This document shows, piece by piece, positions 1-11,419 of a stretch of DNA of 64,000 nt. Every line of letters begins with the position of its first letter. Within the stretch, counting starts at the first letter, position 1. A model generated the notes under the pieces. The model saw only the letters and a program-made list of their open reading frames with translations, was not told the origin of the DNA and did no database searches. Origin of the DNA: Watersipora subatra (lineage: Eukaryota; Bryozoa; Gymnolaemata; Cheilostomatida; Watersiporidae). The stretch covers positions 2,046,001 through 2,110,000 of the forward strand of contig NC_088708.1 of the NCBI RefSeq assembly GCF_963576615.1. The letters run 5' to 3'. Made by a program: the position numbers and the translations under genes.

Positions 1-585
1 GATCAAAAAGCACTAAATATAAGGAAATCCTGAGTGACTTAAGGAGAAGGTGTCCCAATCTGTTGATGTACTTGATATCGATGTTGTTCTTGGCAATAGC
101 TACATACATGGAGCAGCCAAGGTGCATATCGCAGCTTAATCTTTGTGAGCTGCATAAAGATGAGGAAGGGCGACTGTCACACCCGTGACAAAGGAAGGTT
201 CTCAATTGTCAGTATGTAGCATACCTGTCATTCATGATATATTATCTGCGCCTCAGTTGCTAATAAACTAATTTGTAAAAAATTGCTACATTTTTTATAT
301 TAGTAGCAAGAGATTGGATGTTTGGCCAATGATGACAGCGATCCGCTTAACGAGTTTAATGAGAGTACGTGACAAGTTATTAGGCTTTGTTTGGACCAAC
401 CATTAGCCAGGGTCTACAAAATCGGTAAATATGTCAAACGCTTGAAATTAGATTTTTTGCATACTACTGAGTCGTTATCGGGAACTCAGGATCTCAGACA
501 ATACGAACGAATCGTACAAATCGCTATCCATAGTCGCTCAGCTATTTGCATTAAAATGCAAATAAGTTTACTTAAATTTTGAAAA
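1..585. other. non-coding, no feature recognised
   Basis: AT-rich sequence. The only open frames are short and lack codon structure, splice context or recognisable similarity. I see no gene here. Confidence 0.5.
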
Positions 586-620
586 GTGTCATATGATTTA
601 AATTTTAAATCATGTGACAC
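586..620. repeat. imperfect 15-bp inverted repeat
   Basis: Two 15-base arms, each beginning or ending with GTGTCA/TGACAC, flank a 5-base AATTT loop with a single mismatch. It sits at the left edge of a dispersed element whose second copy starts near 11899, so it may be a terminal or subterminal hairpin of that element. Confidence 0.6.
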
Positions 621-750
621 TCCAACACTTGATTCCATTTGATGGGTCGCTTTTCGTTGATGCAAAAATTGGCTGCAGCAGTTCAATTGGTCTTCAGAGT
701 TATGTTCACAACATTTAAATTAAATTGAATAAATTTAAACCCGGCATCTT

Positions 751-1418
751 ATTTTGCCCTTCTTGATGACACGTGTTGTAGATTTGCCCTTCTTGATGAC
801 ACGTGTTGTAGATTTGCCCTTCTTGATGACACGTGTTGTAGATTTGCCCTTCTTGATGACACGTGTTGTAGATTTGCCCTTCTTGATGACACGTGTTGTA
901 GATTTGCCCTTCTTGATGACACGTGTTGTAGATTTGCCCTTCTTGATGACACGTGTTGTAGATTTGCCCTTCTTGATGACATGTGTTATAGATTTGCTCT
1001 TCTTGATGACATGTGTTGTAGATTTGCCCTTCTTGATGACATGTGTTGTAGATTTGCCCTTCTTGATGACATGTGTTGTAGATTTGCTCTTCTTGATGAC
1101 ACGTGTTGTAAATTTGCCCTTCTTGATGACATGTGTTGTAGATTTGCCCTTCTTGATGACATGTGTTGTAGATTTGCCCTTCTTGATGACATGTGTTGTA
1201 GATTTGCTCTTCTTGATGACACGTGTTGTAGATTTGCCCTTCTTGATGACACGTGTTGTAGATTTGCCCTTCTTGATGACATGTGTTGTAGATTTGCTCT
1301 TCTTGATGACATGTGTTGTAGATTTGCCCTTCTTGATGACATGTGTTGGGGATTTGCCCATCTTGATGAAACGTGTTGTAGATTTGCCCTTCTTGATGAC
1401 ATGTGTTGTAGATTTGCT
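751..1418. repeat. 30-bp tandem array, about 22 units
   Basis: The unit begins gatttgcccttcttgatgac and ends acgtgttgta. Units differ mainly at two sites: CCCTT versus CTCTT, and CACGTG versus CATGTG. The CACGTG version is concentrated in the first seven units. Because 30 is divisible by three, long repetitive open frames exist on both strands; these are artefacts of the period. Confidence 0.95.
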
Positions 1419-1462
1419 CGCTGATTTGGTACTTGTTTACTGTGCAGTAAATTGCTGAAGAT

Positions 1463-1489
1463 GTTATACATTCCAAAAGAATGTATAAC
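1463..1489. repeat. 11-bp perfect inverted repeat
   Basis: Arms gttatacattc and gaatgtataac are separated by caaaa. It marks the right edge of the dispersed element copy 1. The corresponding place in copy 2 leads into a much larger foldback. Confidence 0.7.
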
Positions 1490-1490
1490 G

Positions 1491-3316
1491 ACTTAAAACA
1501 GAATAATTATACATTTAGTAGTTTGATATTAAGAGTTGTTTACTCTTCTTTTTAACATTTTCAACAGTAAACGAGCAAATAATCAATAGTTTAGTATTTT
1601 TTGGTACAACTGTTTTTGATACATTTACTTCTCGTTCACTGAACCAGTTCTGTTAACCCGTTAACAAGAATTCAGTGTAAATATATAGGGTTTAACAGTG
1701 CAATAAAAAGAGTCATCTGGTCTTTTTAGTACATCAATAAAAAAAGAAAAAGAAGATAACATTGTATCTGCTCGAGCGCTTGTTCAAGCCAAAGTTCTAT
1801 AGATTTAACAATTCTAATCTATGGCTGGCAAATTTGCCTAGTAACAAGCCACAAAAACACCTTTATTACCTAAATTCTTTTATAAATTCATTTTTAAAAC
1901 TAAGTCTAAAAACAAATAAGATAATGTTCAATTTAGAGATGTTTTGGTCTTGGCAAAACAGTTCAACTAAATTTGATTTGTCCATCTGCTTACAAATGCA
2001 CATTTTTTGCTAATGATTGGCTTTCCGTGATAACATCTACACATGCATGTACATACATGTGCATGTGAGTACAGAGAGCTAATTTAACACAGGTAGAGTT
2101 ATCATCTCATCATAACAAATTGCTAGACAACTTCAGCCATGTTATAGCGAAGCTAATTTTTAACAGGAACTATTGCACCCGCCATTATATAACTTATTTT
2201 TGCCAATAAGTACCAAATATGATTTTGTAAATTAGTAAGTTATATAAGAGAAATAACAAGTATTTACAGTAAGAATGATCCCACGACCAAACGAGCGGAT
2301 GCGAAGTTAGGGAGTTTTTATGATAAATGCATGTGCACACAACTTACGAAAATTATTCATCAACAATGAACCCTTGTTTGAAAATTTCATCAACAAATTT
2401 AACCATCGTTTTGTAGATTAGTTAAAGTATAATAACGATACAAAACACATATAGGCCTATTTAAATATGTTACCAAGTCTTTGTAAATTATCGAAATTCT
2501 CTTAAAACTTACCCATCTGATTGGATTATACACAAATAGACAGATTTATTAAGACAAAAATTGTCACAAAACACTTGATAAGCTTGGTTTAATAAAAGTT
2601 AAAACCAGAAATTGAAACGGCAGTCGACAGATAATAGAACGATCAAATCGTGCGCATTTCGCGAAAAAATAACGTGCACTTTTCACCAGTCTATAGCATT
2701 GTCGAATTGCCGAAGGTTTCGGCAATTAACATAGGAGTGTACAGAAATCGTTTCATTTTTGCCAATTTCAATTTTTTTATTTTCTTATGAGATTATTACA
2801 ATAATTAATTATAAGTTTGGATGACTACAGAACAATGACTACGTAGTACAGATTTTCTAAAAATCGATATAAATATCACAACTTCGTGATATTGATAGCT
2901 AAGACGTTTTGAAATGTAAACAAAATTGTGCATTGGTTTTATATTATTACTATATTAATAATATTGCTTATTCTAATAATATCAGCGCATTTTACTTCTA
3001 ATATTGGCCAATATTGCATTTCTCTTTTTGCAGGAGGAGAGATATAAACATATAATCTTTTCCTTTTATATTGCTATTTGTTGTATATAATGACACCCAC
3101 ACCCAGTACATTACAGCTACCATTGCAGTTATCCTATTTGATTGCTAATACTGCATTTCTCAAGCATCAGTACCCTTTCTTTTTTTCCAATATCACTTTA
3201 GTCGTGGGCTGCATGAAAGGGGAATTTCTAGTCTTAGTAATGATAATAATACTGTCTGTATCTATATATATATTTCTCAAAGTTATTAGGAAATCTGGCT
3301 ATAGATCTTAAAATCT
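1491..3316. other. non-coding, no feature recognised
   Basis: AT-rich DNA. There is a CA/TG-rich palindromic patch near 2040-2070 but no exon, RNA gene or element that I can support. Confidence 0.5.
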
Positions 3317-3682
3317 TGGAATAAATATTCCATACCGAAGAGGATTCTATCTCGGACCAAGCTGTTCACCAGTCTGACGCTTTGACCACATGACTACGGA
3401 AGTCGAGTTGCTGACCTGCCAATATAAGGCAATGTATCAGAGCAAAACCTAACTGCTTTACGCGGGTCATAGCATAACGTTACGAGAAGCTATTCGCTCA
3501 CATTATTAAACTGGCTAATAGCAAAACTCTCACTACTTCCCATTGTTTATAAGACAAAAAACTTTTCTCATGATATGTAGTTTGAAAGTTAGTACGGCAA
3601 ATGTTGTTATATGTTAAATACAAATCAATTTTCTGTCCGAAGACTCTTCTATTCCACGGGCAACGCCGTGTGGCACAGCTAG
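3317..3682. mobile_element. Helitron-like / tRNA-related non-autonomous element, copy 1
   Basis: The + strand ends with a short hairpin (CACGG/CCGTG) followed about ten bases later by CTAG and then T, the classic arrangement of a Helitron 3' end. It shares its start (tggaataaa), an internal 'gagttgctg', the block 'actctcactacttc..att' and the end with 55911-56224. On the minus strand, around 3342-3400, there are tRNA-like A and B box sequences (GGTCCGAGATAGAATCC), so a tRNA-derived segment is included. Diverged; no coding capacity. It could instead be a SINE with a Helitron-like tail. Confidence 0.45.
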
Positions 3683-3819
3683 TATTTTTATATACAGCAA
3701 AAGTTTGGTGCCAGTCACTGAACTGGACTTCCATTACTTTATGGAATAGTTTTTTGGTAAGACTGAAAGCTCACAAAAAATACCTGACAAAAAATGTATC
3801 ACTGTTTTATGGTCTAGGG

Positions 3820-4424
3820 CAGGCATGGGCAACGTGCAACCTTTTTGCTGCTTCAAAGCGGCCTTTTTGTTGCTGGCTAAAGAAAGAAATTGAATGTATT
3901 TTTTACTGCAATCTGAATACTGCAAAAATCAATTGTCGGTCTGGCATTATATAGAGGTTGCTTCCCTTATTAATGGAATAACCAGTCATAACAGCTAAGC
4001 TGTGCTTGTCCTGCAGAAAAATAAAAGTCTCTTTTTGCATGGGGAATCCCCTCCAACAGTTCCTTTCCATAACAAAATATTCAGCAACTCTGCGACAGTG
4101 AGTTTTCAGGTGCAGCAATTGCAAGTGCAGCAAAGATTATATAAAAGCAAAGAAAATAATAGTAATACAGTCATTGCAATAACTGGACAAAGTTGAGTTT
4201 CTTCCAATTTCGATAAATTTTTAAAATTTTTTTAGTGTTAAAGTGATATCTGAAAATTCATGTTATGAGCATGGACATTTTGAGAAACAGTGATAGGCCT
4301 ATAGGGTAACAACATTCTTTTACCTGCACTGGCCGTTAAAAGTTACAGGACTTGGGTGATGGTGGCCTTTTATCAAATTACTATCCGAAAGTGGCTTTAT
4401 GCCCAAAAAGGTTGCCCACTTATG
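3820..4424. mobile_element. hAT-like non-autonomous element (about 605 bp)
   Basis: The left end CAGGCATGGGCAAC and the reverse complement of the right end CATAAGTGGGCAAC form imperfect terminal inverted repeats of the type found in hAT elements, followed by a shared CCTTTTTG. The 8-base flanks, gtctaggg on the left and atataggg on the right, look like a decayed 8-bp target duplication. No transposase is visible. Confidence 0.55.
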
Positions 4425-5963
4425 ATATAGGGCTTTGTGAAAACCAAAGGCTAAGGAAAGAAAATCAACTACGTATTCACAAACCATGATGAACTGAAAC
4501 AATGACAATCAAGCTAATGGTGAGAATGGCACAGTTAATTAAGCTGATCATCTCTTATCTGGCAGTGAGAGTCTGGCAATTAATGGTCATCAGCCTACTG
4601 ATATCTTTATGAAAGGAACTTCTTCAAGAGAAGATAACAAGGCAGTTATGGATTTTAAATTCAGAAGTAAACCAAAGGTGAGGTAGAATAAAGATAGAAA
4701 CACAGTATCAGAAAAGAAAAAAGACAATTTGATAAAAGCAGGTGAATCAAGTGAGGCATAAAAGAAAAAACTTGATGAGTTCAGAGAAGGGACCAGGAAG
4801 GTGAAGCGTTAGAAAGTGGTACAAGGCAAGGCAGAAGTGGAAGAACAGAGTGCTGAAAGATGATGATGATAGATCTGAGCTGGGAAAGTTGCTTGGCTAT
4901 CATTTCGTACTGCGAGTGGCAGGTCATGGCTTCAATCCTCACTACAGGCTGTGAAAAAAAGCATTCTGTCTTAGACCGCTCCTGCGCCTCAAGATACGCG
5001 AGCATAGCGGGTGCTAATCAACCGCTACTGCAGTACTTGCTAGTGTAGTTTCTTATGGGAGTTGTCTTCTCTCAGGCCTTCAAGTAAACACCTGAGAGGC
5101 ACATGGAGTATAAGCTCAGTAAAAATATTTTCAATTGAACAATCTACAGCTCTGTTAGTGTTTCTACAGATCTGTAGTAAAACTATTTCGTTTATTATCA
5201 TCTCCTGTTTGTGGGAGAATACTGTAGACAAATCTAAATTCAGAACACTCCAGTGTATCAATGCAAGCGGGTTGGTTAGGAGCCAAAAGAGGATATGGAT
5301 TTGAAGATAATGTTTCAAATTTATATTCAATTTCACAACAATGTGTGCAGATGAGTAAATAGAAACTTCAAAGATTTTTTACAAACACAGAATTGAGTAT
5401 TTTGTGTGTTATTCGTGATGTAACCTAACTTACACCTCAATAGGTGTAAGTTAGGTTGTGAAGACTTCCTCACAGGGGTAGTTAGCAAATTGGAAATTTT
5501 ATAGCAAGTTCCACATTGACACTAATGTACAGTTGCTTGCACAGCCTTGACAACAAAGTACAGTTGCTTGCACAACCTCTGCGCTGACTATTTTGAATAT
5601 AGAAATATGGTAAAAGGCAGTCTTATTAATATGTTGTCAAATGACATCAATGAGCCAGCCATGATGTGGGTATACTATCAATGAGTCTCTTTTTTGTGTT
5701 TAAGGGTTCTGGAAAGGTTTGTCAGACAATCGATGAAGTTGCAAAACAAAGCAGTTGTACACGAAAGACGTCAAATACCTACAATATGAGAAATGATAGT
5801 GAAGTTAGTGAAAACCTGAGTCCTTTTTAAATGAAGCAGAAAAACTAGACTTTCTATCAAACAATTCTTTGTGAAGATTTTTCTTTCATCACAACCTTTG
5901 TCACCTTTTTCAGACTAGTTCAATAGTTCTCCAGCATGTCACTCCACCATCATTATGCGTAAG
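4425..5963. other. non-coding; one perfect hairpin, otherwise nothing recognised
   Basis: Short open frames here look spurious. The stretch holds the hairpin at 5422-5457 and a local repeat of 'acagttgcttgcaca' near 5530-5575. Confidence 0.45.
5422..5457. repeat. perfect 16-bp hairpin with CAAT loop
   Basis: Arms aacctaacttacacct and aggtgtaagttaggtt are exact complements around a 4-base loop. It is too short for a miRNA precursor, and no terminator role applies in an animal genome. Confidence 0.9.
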
Positions 5964-6201
5964 TGTTGGGACATTACAATGGATAGCCAGTGCATTACAT
6001 GGCAAATGGTATTGGCTATGTCATTATACATAGCTGGTTATTTATGAAATAATTACAGATTACTTTTACTTGCTTAATGTATAATTCCAGGATAATACTT
6101 TTGCCAACAGCTCTCTATACATATACATACTTGGGATGTCTTTTACTAATTCATTGTAAACTCAGTACTGGAATAAAGAACATTACAGTGAGAACACAAC
6201 A
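5964..6201 (+). repeat. 5' LTR (238 bp)
   Basis: It begins TGTTGGGACATT and ends GAACACAACA, with TG...CA termini. It is nearly identical to 8050-8286, with a few changes around 'ttatttatgaaataattaca'. An AATAAA at about 6171-6176 could serve as the element's polyadenylation signal. Confidence 0.9.
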
Positions 6202-6290
6202 TATTATTGGCGACAAGGATATAATTGGCAACAAGGACACTTTTCAGCTGGACATTCTACACTTCAACTTTACTCTAGATTTTCCCTACA

Positions 6291-7958
6291 ATGTCTACTC
6301 AAACTGAGCAACTGATTCAACTGCTGACTCAACAGATGGCTCTTTGAAGAGAACAAATTGAGCAGCAGAAGGAGCAGATGGAACAGCAAAGAGAGCAGTT
6401 GGAGCAGCAGAAAGAAGAGAATAGATGGCTGATCGAACTTTTAACGCAGAAGACCGAAATAAAAGCAAGAGGAACTACTCCTAATTTTAATGCTTTTGAC
6501 CCAAATACAGAGCTGTGGACAGACTATTTACTGCGCTTCAGGACATTCATAAGAGCCAATTCTATTACTGCAGACAGAGTTCCACAGATATTTCTAACCA
6601 AACAATCAGAAGTTATTTACTAACAATTAACTGATTGGTCAGATCAACAAACTTCCAAGAAAGAAGTCAACAAACTGACAATGGAAGATTTTGAGGACTA
6701 CATGATGACTCAATACAACCCTAGAACTTTCATCGTTAGAGAAACATATCATTACTAGAGCAATATGAAAAGAAATCCAGAAGAGACAATTCAACAGCTA
6801 GCAGCAAGAACAAGACATGATGCTGCAACTTGTGACTTTGCAAGTATTACCGATGCACAAGATGAAGCTTTATGTACAAGATTCATCTGCTCAGTCAGGA
6901 ATGAAGCAATACTTAAAGCACTATTCAAATTGAAAGATGAAGACCTTACTTTTGCTAGAGCTATCGAAATTGCTATGGAAATGGAGGAAACGGCAAAAGT
7001 GGCAAAGGAAACAGTCTATAATGCAGCAAATCATGTGAAGGCGGTAAACAAGAAGACGCCAACTTCAAAACCGTCAACCTCTGCAGATCAACAGAAATGC
7101 TACCGGTGTGGAAAATCTAACCACAAATCTACCGAATGCAGATATAAAAAATCTACCTGCAATTACTGTAAACTTACTGGACATCTAGAAGTCGTCTGTC
7201 GTAAAAAGCAGAAAGGTGCTAAGCCTCTGAACTTAGTGAAGGCCGTCAAAACCGTCAACACTAATCCACAGCTATATGTCGACCTTGAATTACAAGGCCA
7301 CGCAATGACCTTGGAAGTGGACACTGGAGCAGGAGACAACTTCATATCCTTGGACAACTGGAGGAAAATGGGGAGCCCTGCACTCAAAACTTTAGAAGTT
7401 CATTATGAGTCTGCAACAAAAGACAAGATCAACATACTAGGAGTCTGTCTTGTCAAAACAAAGCTAGATTCACATCAACATGAGAAGCAATTACATTTTG
7501 TCGTAAGCAAAATACCAAGTCTCAACCTTCTAGGAAGAAATGGTATTCGACGGCTTGGAATCTCAGTTGATGGATTAATCAACCAATGCCAATCGCAGAA
7601 GATTAAGCACTTAGCTCAAAGCAAACAGATGCAGGACAAACAATCAACTAAAACAGTTCTTTATTACACAGTTGGAACACCATGCTATGCCATGTACTGT
7701 GAACCCAAAAGAGATAAACAGCCTAAATGGGTGGAAGCTGTTGTTATCAAAGTATTTGGCAGCAGGACAGTCAATGTTAGAGTACTACCCAGAGGACCAA
7801 CCTGGAAGAAACATCTGGAACAGCTTTGTCCTAGACATGCTCCACTAGAAGATGCTGAACCACCTGCCGAAATGCCAATAAAGCAGTCTTCCACAATCGC
7901 AACCATTGTCCGCAGCTACAGTACCAAAGCCGAAAAGACGAAATCCAAGATTACCTGA
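6291..7958 (+). pseudogene. broken gag-protease-integrase tail open frame
   Basis: The frame opens at ATG 6291 and is interrupted in the same frame by TGA at 6345-6347, TAA at 6621-6623 and TAG at 6756-6758; it is then open from 6765 to 7958. Visible in order: a Glu/Gln-rich coiled-coil-like start, a Gag-like region, two zinc knuckles (CYRCGKSNHKSTEC and CNYCKLTGHLEVVC), and a retropepsin-like segment with DTGAG and later LLGRNG. From about 7640 onward the sequence is like the integrase C-terminal region (KWVEAVVIKV, then RVLPRG and a terminal LEQLCPRH). RT and the integrase catalytic core are missing, so the deletion joined protease to integrase tail while keeping the frame. Non-functional by itself. 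Confidence 0.8.
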
Positions 7959-8049
7959 TGGCAATGAATACAACAGAGACAATCCCAGATGCTCAAAGAA
8001 ACAATCTAATCACTGAAGTCACCCATACAACTTCAAGCTAGCAGAGAAG

Positions 8050-8377
8050 TGTTGGGACATTACAATGGATAGCCAGTGCATTACATGGCAAATGATATTG
8101 GCTATGTCATTATACATAGCTGGTTATTTGTGAATGATTACAGATTACTTTTACTTGCTTAATGTATAATTCCAGGATAATACTTTTGCCAACAGCTCTC
8201 TATACATATACATACTTGGGATGTCTTTTACTAATTCATTGTAAACTCAGTACTGGAATAAAGAACATTACAGTGAGAACACAACATATTATTGGCGACA
8301 AGGATATAATTGGCAACAAGGACACTTTTCAGCTGGACATTCTACACTTCAACTTACATTACAGTGATAACACAACA
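8050..8377 (+). repeat. aberrant 3' LTR (LTR + leader + second LTR end)
   Basis: Bases 8050-8286 match the 5' LTR. They are followed by about 70 bases identical to the leader behind the 5' LTR (ggcgacaagg ... cttcaactt) and then by a second, slightly different copy of the last 20-odd bases of the LTR, ending ACAACA at 8377. The gtaag duplication follows directly, so this odd end was present at integration. Confidence 0.85.
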
Positions 8378-8382
8378 GTAAG

Positions 8383-9309
8383 TTTAGAAAACGAGAAGAA
8401 TTTGGTTGAGGATATTATCTTTTGAGGCTTAGCTATGATAAGCATGTACTGTACATTCACTGATGACCAGATTGATTGGATGACTTTGAATTTCGGAGTG
8501 TGTAGGTGTAGAGTTCAATGCATGACGTTGCAAATTGAGAAAAGTTGAAATTGCAGTGCAATTTCAAGTAATGGTCTGTTCCTAACCCAGACAAAGTTGA
8601 GTCAATGCAAGATTCAGTAGACCACCAAATGCCACAAATTGTTGCAGTTTTTTGGGTTAGTTTATTTTGTAAGCAAGTTCATTCCAAATCTAGCCATGAT
8701 ATCAAAGCCAACCAGAAGACCCCTCAAGTAGGAGTACAGAGACTAGAAAATTGAGTTGGAATTTTGAACGGCATATGCCATTCAATGCGGCAAAAGGGCG
8801 AATGGCTCCTGCTCCGGCATTGAGATTGAAACTAGTCTTGACATTGAAACTAGTGCTGTAGCAAATCGCCGAATGCTTGTTTAAATAGCCAGGGCAAAAT
8901 GATGGTTCTGAGGCAAAATGGTGTTGAGAATATAGCCAGTTATGAACATACTTTGTTTACTTAGAGTTGGGAACACAGTGCATAACACTATACTACAATT
9001 TTCGCCGCTAGGGATTGTTTTGAGCAAACGTTCGTTTGTAGCATAACTAGCATTGATTTATTTTAAAGGCTACAATAAGAGCGAACAAATCAATCTAAAT
9101 TAGGCTTGTCGACGTATATTCCCGTACAGTACTATTAAATTTTAGATTAGCAAGCTAGTAGCGTGACCGTTTCGAAGTTGTCCTTCCTTCTGTCCTTCCT
9201 TTCTACTGTCTTTGCTCTCTGTTATTTGCGACTAAGCACTGTTGACTAACTCGCTATGTCTATGGATGTTTTACGAACTAAGTCTAAACTTAGAGTGGTA
9301 GTTGCAACT
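8383..9309. other. NDUFB6 upstream region
   Basis: No other gene is visible. A 20-bp direct duplication (ttgaaactagt motif) lies near 8826-8860. Bases 9170-9255 are pyrimidine-rich and may hold the NDUFB6 transcription start, but I see no clear TATA box. An upstream in-frame ATG lies at 9256. Confidence 0.4.
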
Positions 9310-9633
9310 ATGGCCGGGTCTGGAGTTTCATTCGAAGAAGATTACAATATAATAAAAAAAGAATGGCTAGAAAGGCAGAAGAAATACAAGAACATGCGTA
9401 ATGCAAAAAGTAAACTACCTCCAATGTCAATCGAGCCCTTTTCCGGAGAAAGACAACGGCTTCCATTCCAAATGAGTGATGCCGATCGTGCATTGCGACA
9501 GCAGTGGTTGCGCGATCAGTTTCTTGTAGATAGTGAACCGAGATATATCCCTGAGCTCCGTCCCAGGAATATTTTTCGCCGAGCGTTTGGTTATCCATGG
9601 GACGTCTTGACAAAATCACTCTCTTCATCAATG
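9310..9633 (+). CDS. NDUFB6: NDUFB6 exon 1: complex I B17 subunit, N-terminal matrix part
   Basis: NDUFB6 is a supernumerary subunit of mitochondrial NADH:ubiquinone oxidoreductase (complex I), in the membrane arm. This exon gives 108 residues from ATG 9310, which has A at -3 and G at +4; an in-frame ATG at 9256 would add 18 residues and is the weaker alternative. Family marks are the ALRQQWLRDQ motif (compare RRRWLKDQ in human) and the RPRNIFRRAFGYPWDVL stretch just before the membrane segment. The N-terminal extension is longer than in mammals. It ends in phase 0 at ATG|GTAATT. Confidence 0.85.
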
Positions 9634-10618
9634 GTAATTTGTCAAAAACCGTTTCTTTTTTTATAAAAAAAAACATGTGTAGCGTAACGAATCGTTTCTT
9701 CGTTGCGTCGTTACATTTTGTTTTTCATGCTTATGTATAAAAAGTATACACTACATTATATTTTAGCTAACGTATTGTAGCAGTTATATTTCCTTATACG
9801 CCAACCTTTTTGCAGCTGGCTCTGTTCACTATTCTACAATGTGTTAATGGTGGCAGGATTGATATTATATTAAATTTTCAACATAAATCACAAAAACCTA
9901 TATCATCATCTGCAACGTCGCGATTTGATAACTTGCGCTGTCTCCCCTGTTTAGGTAGCCTTCCATATCCTATTGTGCCATTCCTTTCTATTCTTACTAA
10001 TTTCTTCTGCCTGTTCACATCGCATTTCTAAAGATTTCAGGTCACTTTCGATGTTCTTATTCCAGATGACTTACGAGGTGCCCCTGAATCTTTTCAGGGG
10101 GCGTTTGTATCGTTGTAGTTGTTCTCTGGCGTTTTTTTTTCTGGCAATCTTAGCATAGGCCCTCTGTATAAAACTTGTACATGTTCTCAAAATGTAAAAT
10201 GGCAAGCGGCAAAATGTTTGTTAAACTGCATTACAATTTTAGTTTATTCAAATGTCTCAATTATTGCATGCATGTTCATGTATATTTGCTGTCAATTTTT
10301 GTAGAAGTAATACATGTAGTCAATACATATTGCTCTAATGAATGTGCTTATTTCATGTATTTACTCAAAACTTACATCTCTTAAGTAATATGGAGATTCC
10401 AAAGTATGGCTGTTTGATAACTTTGTGAGATTTATTTCTTTTTGATGTTCTGATGTTGTAAAAAGTACTTTCGTTACCGTAATCACTAGTAATCAATGTA
10501 TAAGCTTAGAGATAGCAGCAATGAAATCAAGCTGCTAACATGAAAAGCCTCGAATATTTCAAGTAGGCTGACTTTTTCCACTGTTGTGTAACTTGTGTAC
10601 CTTCAATTTGCATTTCAG

Positions 10619-10720
10619 GGTGTGGAGAGGCTGCGCAATTTCCGATACCTTGCACCAAAGATTGGAATGTTCTTTGTTGCAATAGCTTTTGTTGGAAATT
10701 ACATTAAGCACAACCAGATT
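10619..10720 (+). CDS. NDUFB6: NDUFB6 exon 2: membrane segment
   Basis: Acceptor CATTTCAG and donor ATT|GTAAGC bound 34 codons in phase 0. They start GVERLRNFRYLAPK and continue with the single hydrophobic helix IGMFFVAIAFVGNYI, then KHNQ, matching the inner-membrane anchor and following basic residues of the family. Confidence 0.85.
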
Positions 10721-11362
10721 GTAAGCATACATTTTGTTTATTAGCGCTCCAATATAAACAGTTTTGTGTGCCTAAAGTTTCAAATTCAACATTGCCTTTA
10801 TTACTATTCTAAAAGATGGTGTTCTCATTTTTGTGGCAGTGACCAGCTTAAAATTGTTTGTTCTGACTGAGAATCATTTGTTGGCTTAGGATGTTTGAGG
10901 GGATGTTGTAACATAGTATTAAGCTTGCCTTGTGTAGTCACGTTTTCCTCTTGTTAAAACCATCTGCAAGCTGACTTAGGGAGTGACCCTCCCTTGATGT
11001 CACAATATGGTTGAGCCACATTTTCATGTGCTAAAACATAGTATTAGGCTGGCTTAAAACAGTAACCTTGGTTTCGTGTTACAGTACAGTAATACCCTAA
11101 AGTGCTAAATTTTTTAGAACTACATGTATAAGTGTGAAATTAACAAAAATTCTAAATTGTTATTTATTTTGGAGTTATGCACACATTGCTATACATTGCA
11201 AAGAAGGCAACTCCGATTTTTTTCCAGTTTTGTTAATATTTGCTATCTCAGACAATAATTGCTATGTGCAGTAGCAGTAATATAACAATACAAATTGTTG
11301 TTTAACTGGTTTGTAAATGCAAATTGTCATCTTAACACCAATTGACAACATTTTACTTTCAG

Positions 11363-11419
11363 AGCTGGGAGAAAGTAGGCGGCGCTAATATATTTACAAC
11401 AAAGCTGGCTATCTATCCT
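11363..11419 (+). CDS. NDUFB6: NDUFB6 exon 3
   Basis: Nineteen codons in phase 0 between ACTTTCAG and CCT|GTAAGT. The peptide SWEKVGGANIFTTKLAIYP corresponds to the region after the membrane helix (compare the W...G...(K/S)...YPG pattern of insect B17 proteins). The downstream intron is about 3.3 kb and holds four different tandem arrays and a foldback element. Confidence 0.85.

Larger units (their letters stand above)
606..1490. mobile_element. dispersed element, copy 1, swollen by an internal array
   Basis: The flanks of the 30-bp array match 11899-12125: 'catgtgacactccaacacttg' style sequence, a run through 'gattccatttga', 'gttgatgc', 'gctgcagca', 'gttatgttcaca', and on the far side 'tacttgtttactgt' and 'ttgctgaag'. 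In the second copy the two flanks are joined by a single diverged unit, so the array was expanded inside this copy. No coding capacity; family unknown. Confidence 0.65.
5964..8377 (+). mobile_element. internally deleted LTR retrotransposon (Ty3/mdg4-like)
   Basis: The insertion starts TGTTGGG, ends ACAACA and is flanked on both sides by the same 5 bases, gtaag (5959-5963 and 8378-8382), so both ends are secure. Behind the 5' LTR comes a leader with 'ttggcgacaagg', which resembles a primer-binding region. The internal part has a Gag-like region, CCHC zinc knuckles, an aspartic protease with DTGAG, then a jump to a sequence like the C-terminal part of integrase. Reverse transcriptase, RNase H and the integrase core are absent. 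Three in-frame stops make it a relic. The Ty3-type assignment rests on the order protease then integrase tail, and is inference. Confidence 0.85.

Noticed and set aside
751..1418. CRISPR-like appearance of regular short repeats
   Set aside because: Units are directly contiguous with no unique spacers, in a eukaryotic context; they are minisatellites.
715..1476. Repetitive open frames on both strands over the 30-bp array
   Set aside because: The period is a multiple of three, so several frames are open at once; no start context, splice sites or non-repetitive domain. The same reasoning removes frames at 13119-13541, 14135-14368, 15548-16434, 17618-18725, 24989-26189, 27132-27786, 28764-29267, 29642-30615, 52843-53224, 55029-55959 and 59027-59490.
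5422..5457. Telomere-like repeat (TTAGG/CCTAA) in the hairpin
   Set aside because: Only isolated matches to the motif, no tandem telomeric repeat.
8162..8425. Open frame in the 3' LTR (also at 6077-6307)
   Set aside because: It is LTR sequence, present in both copies, with no domain; not a gene.
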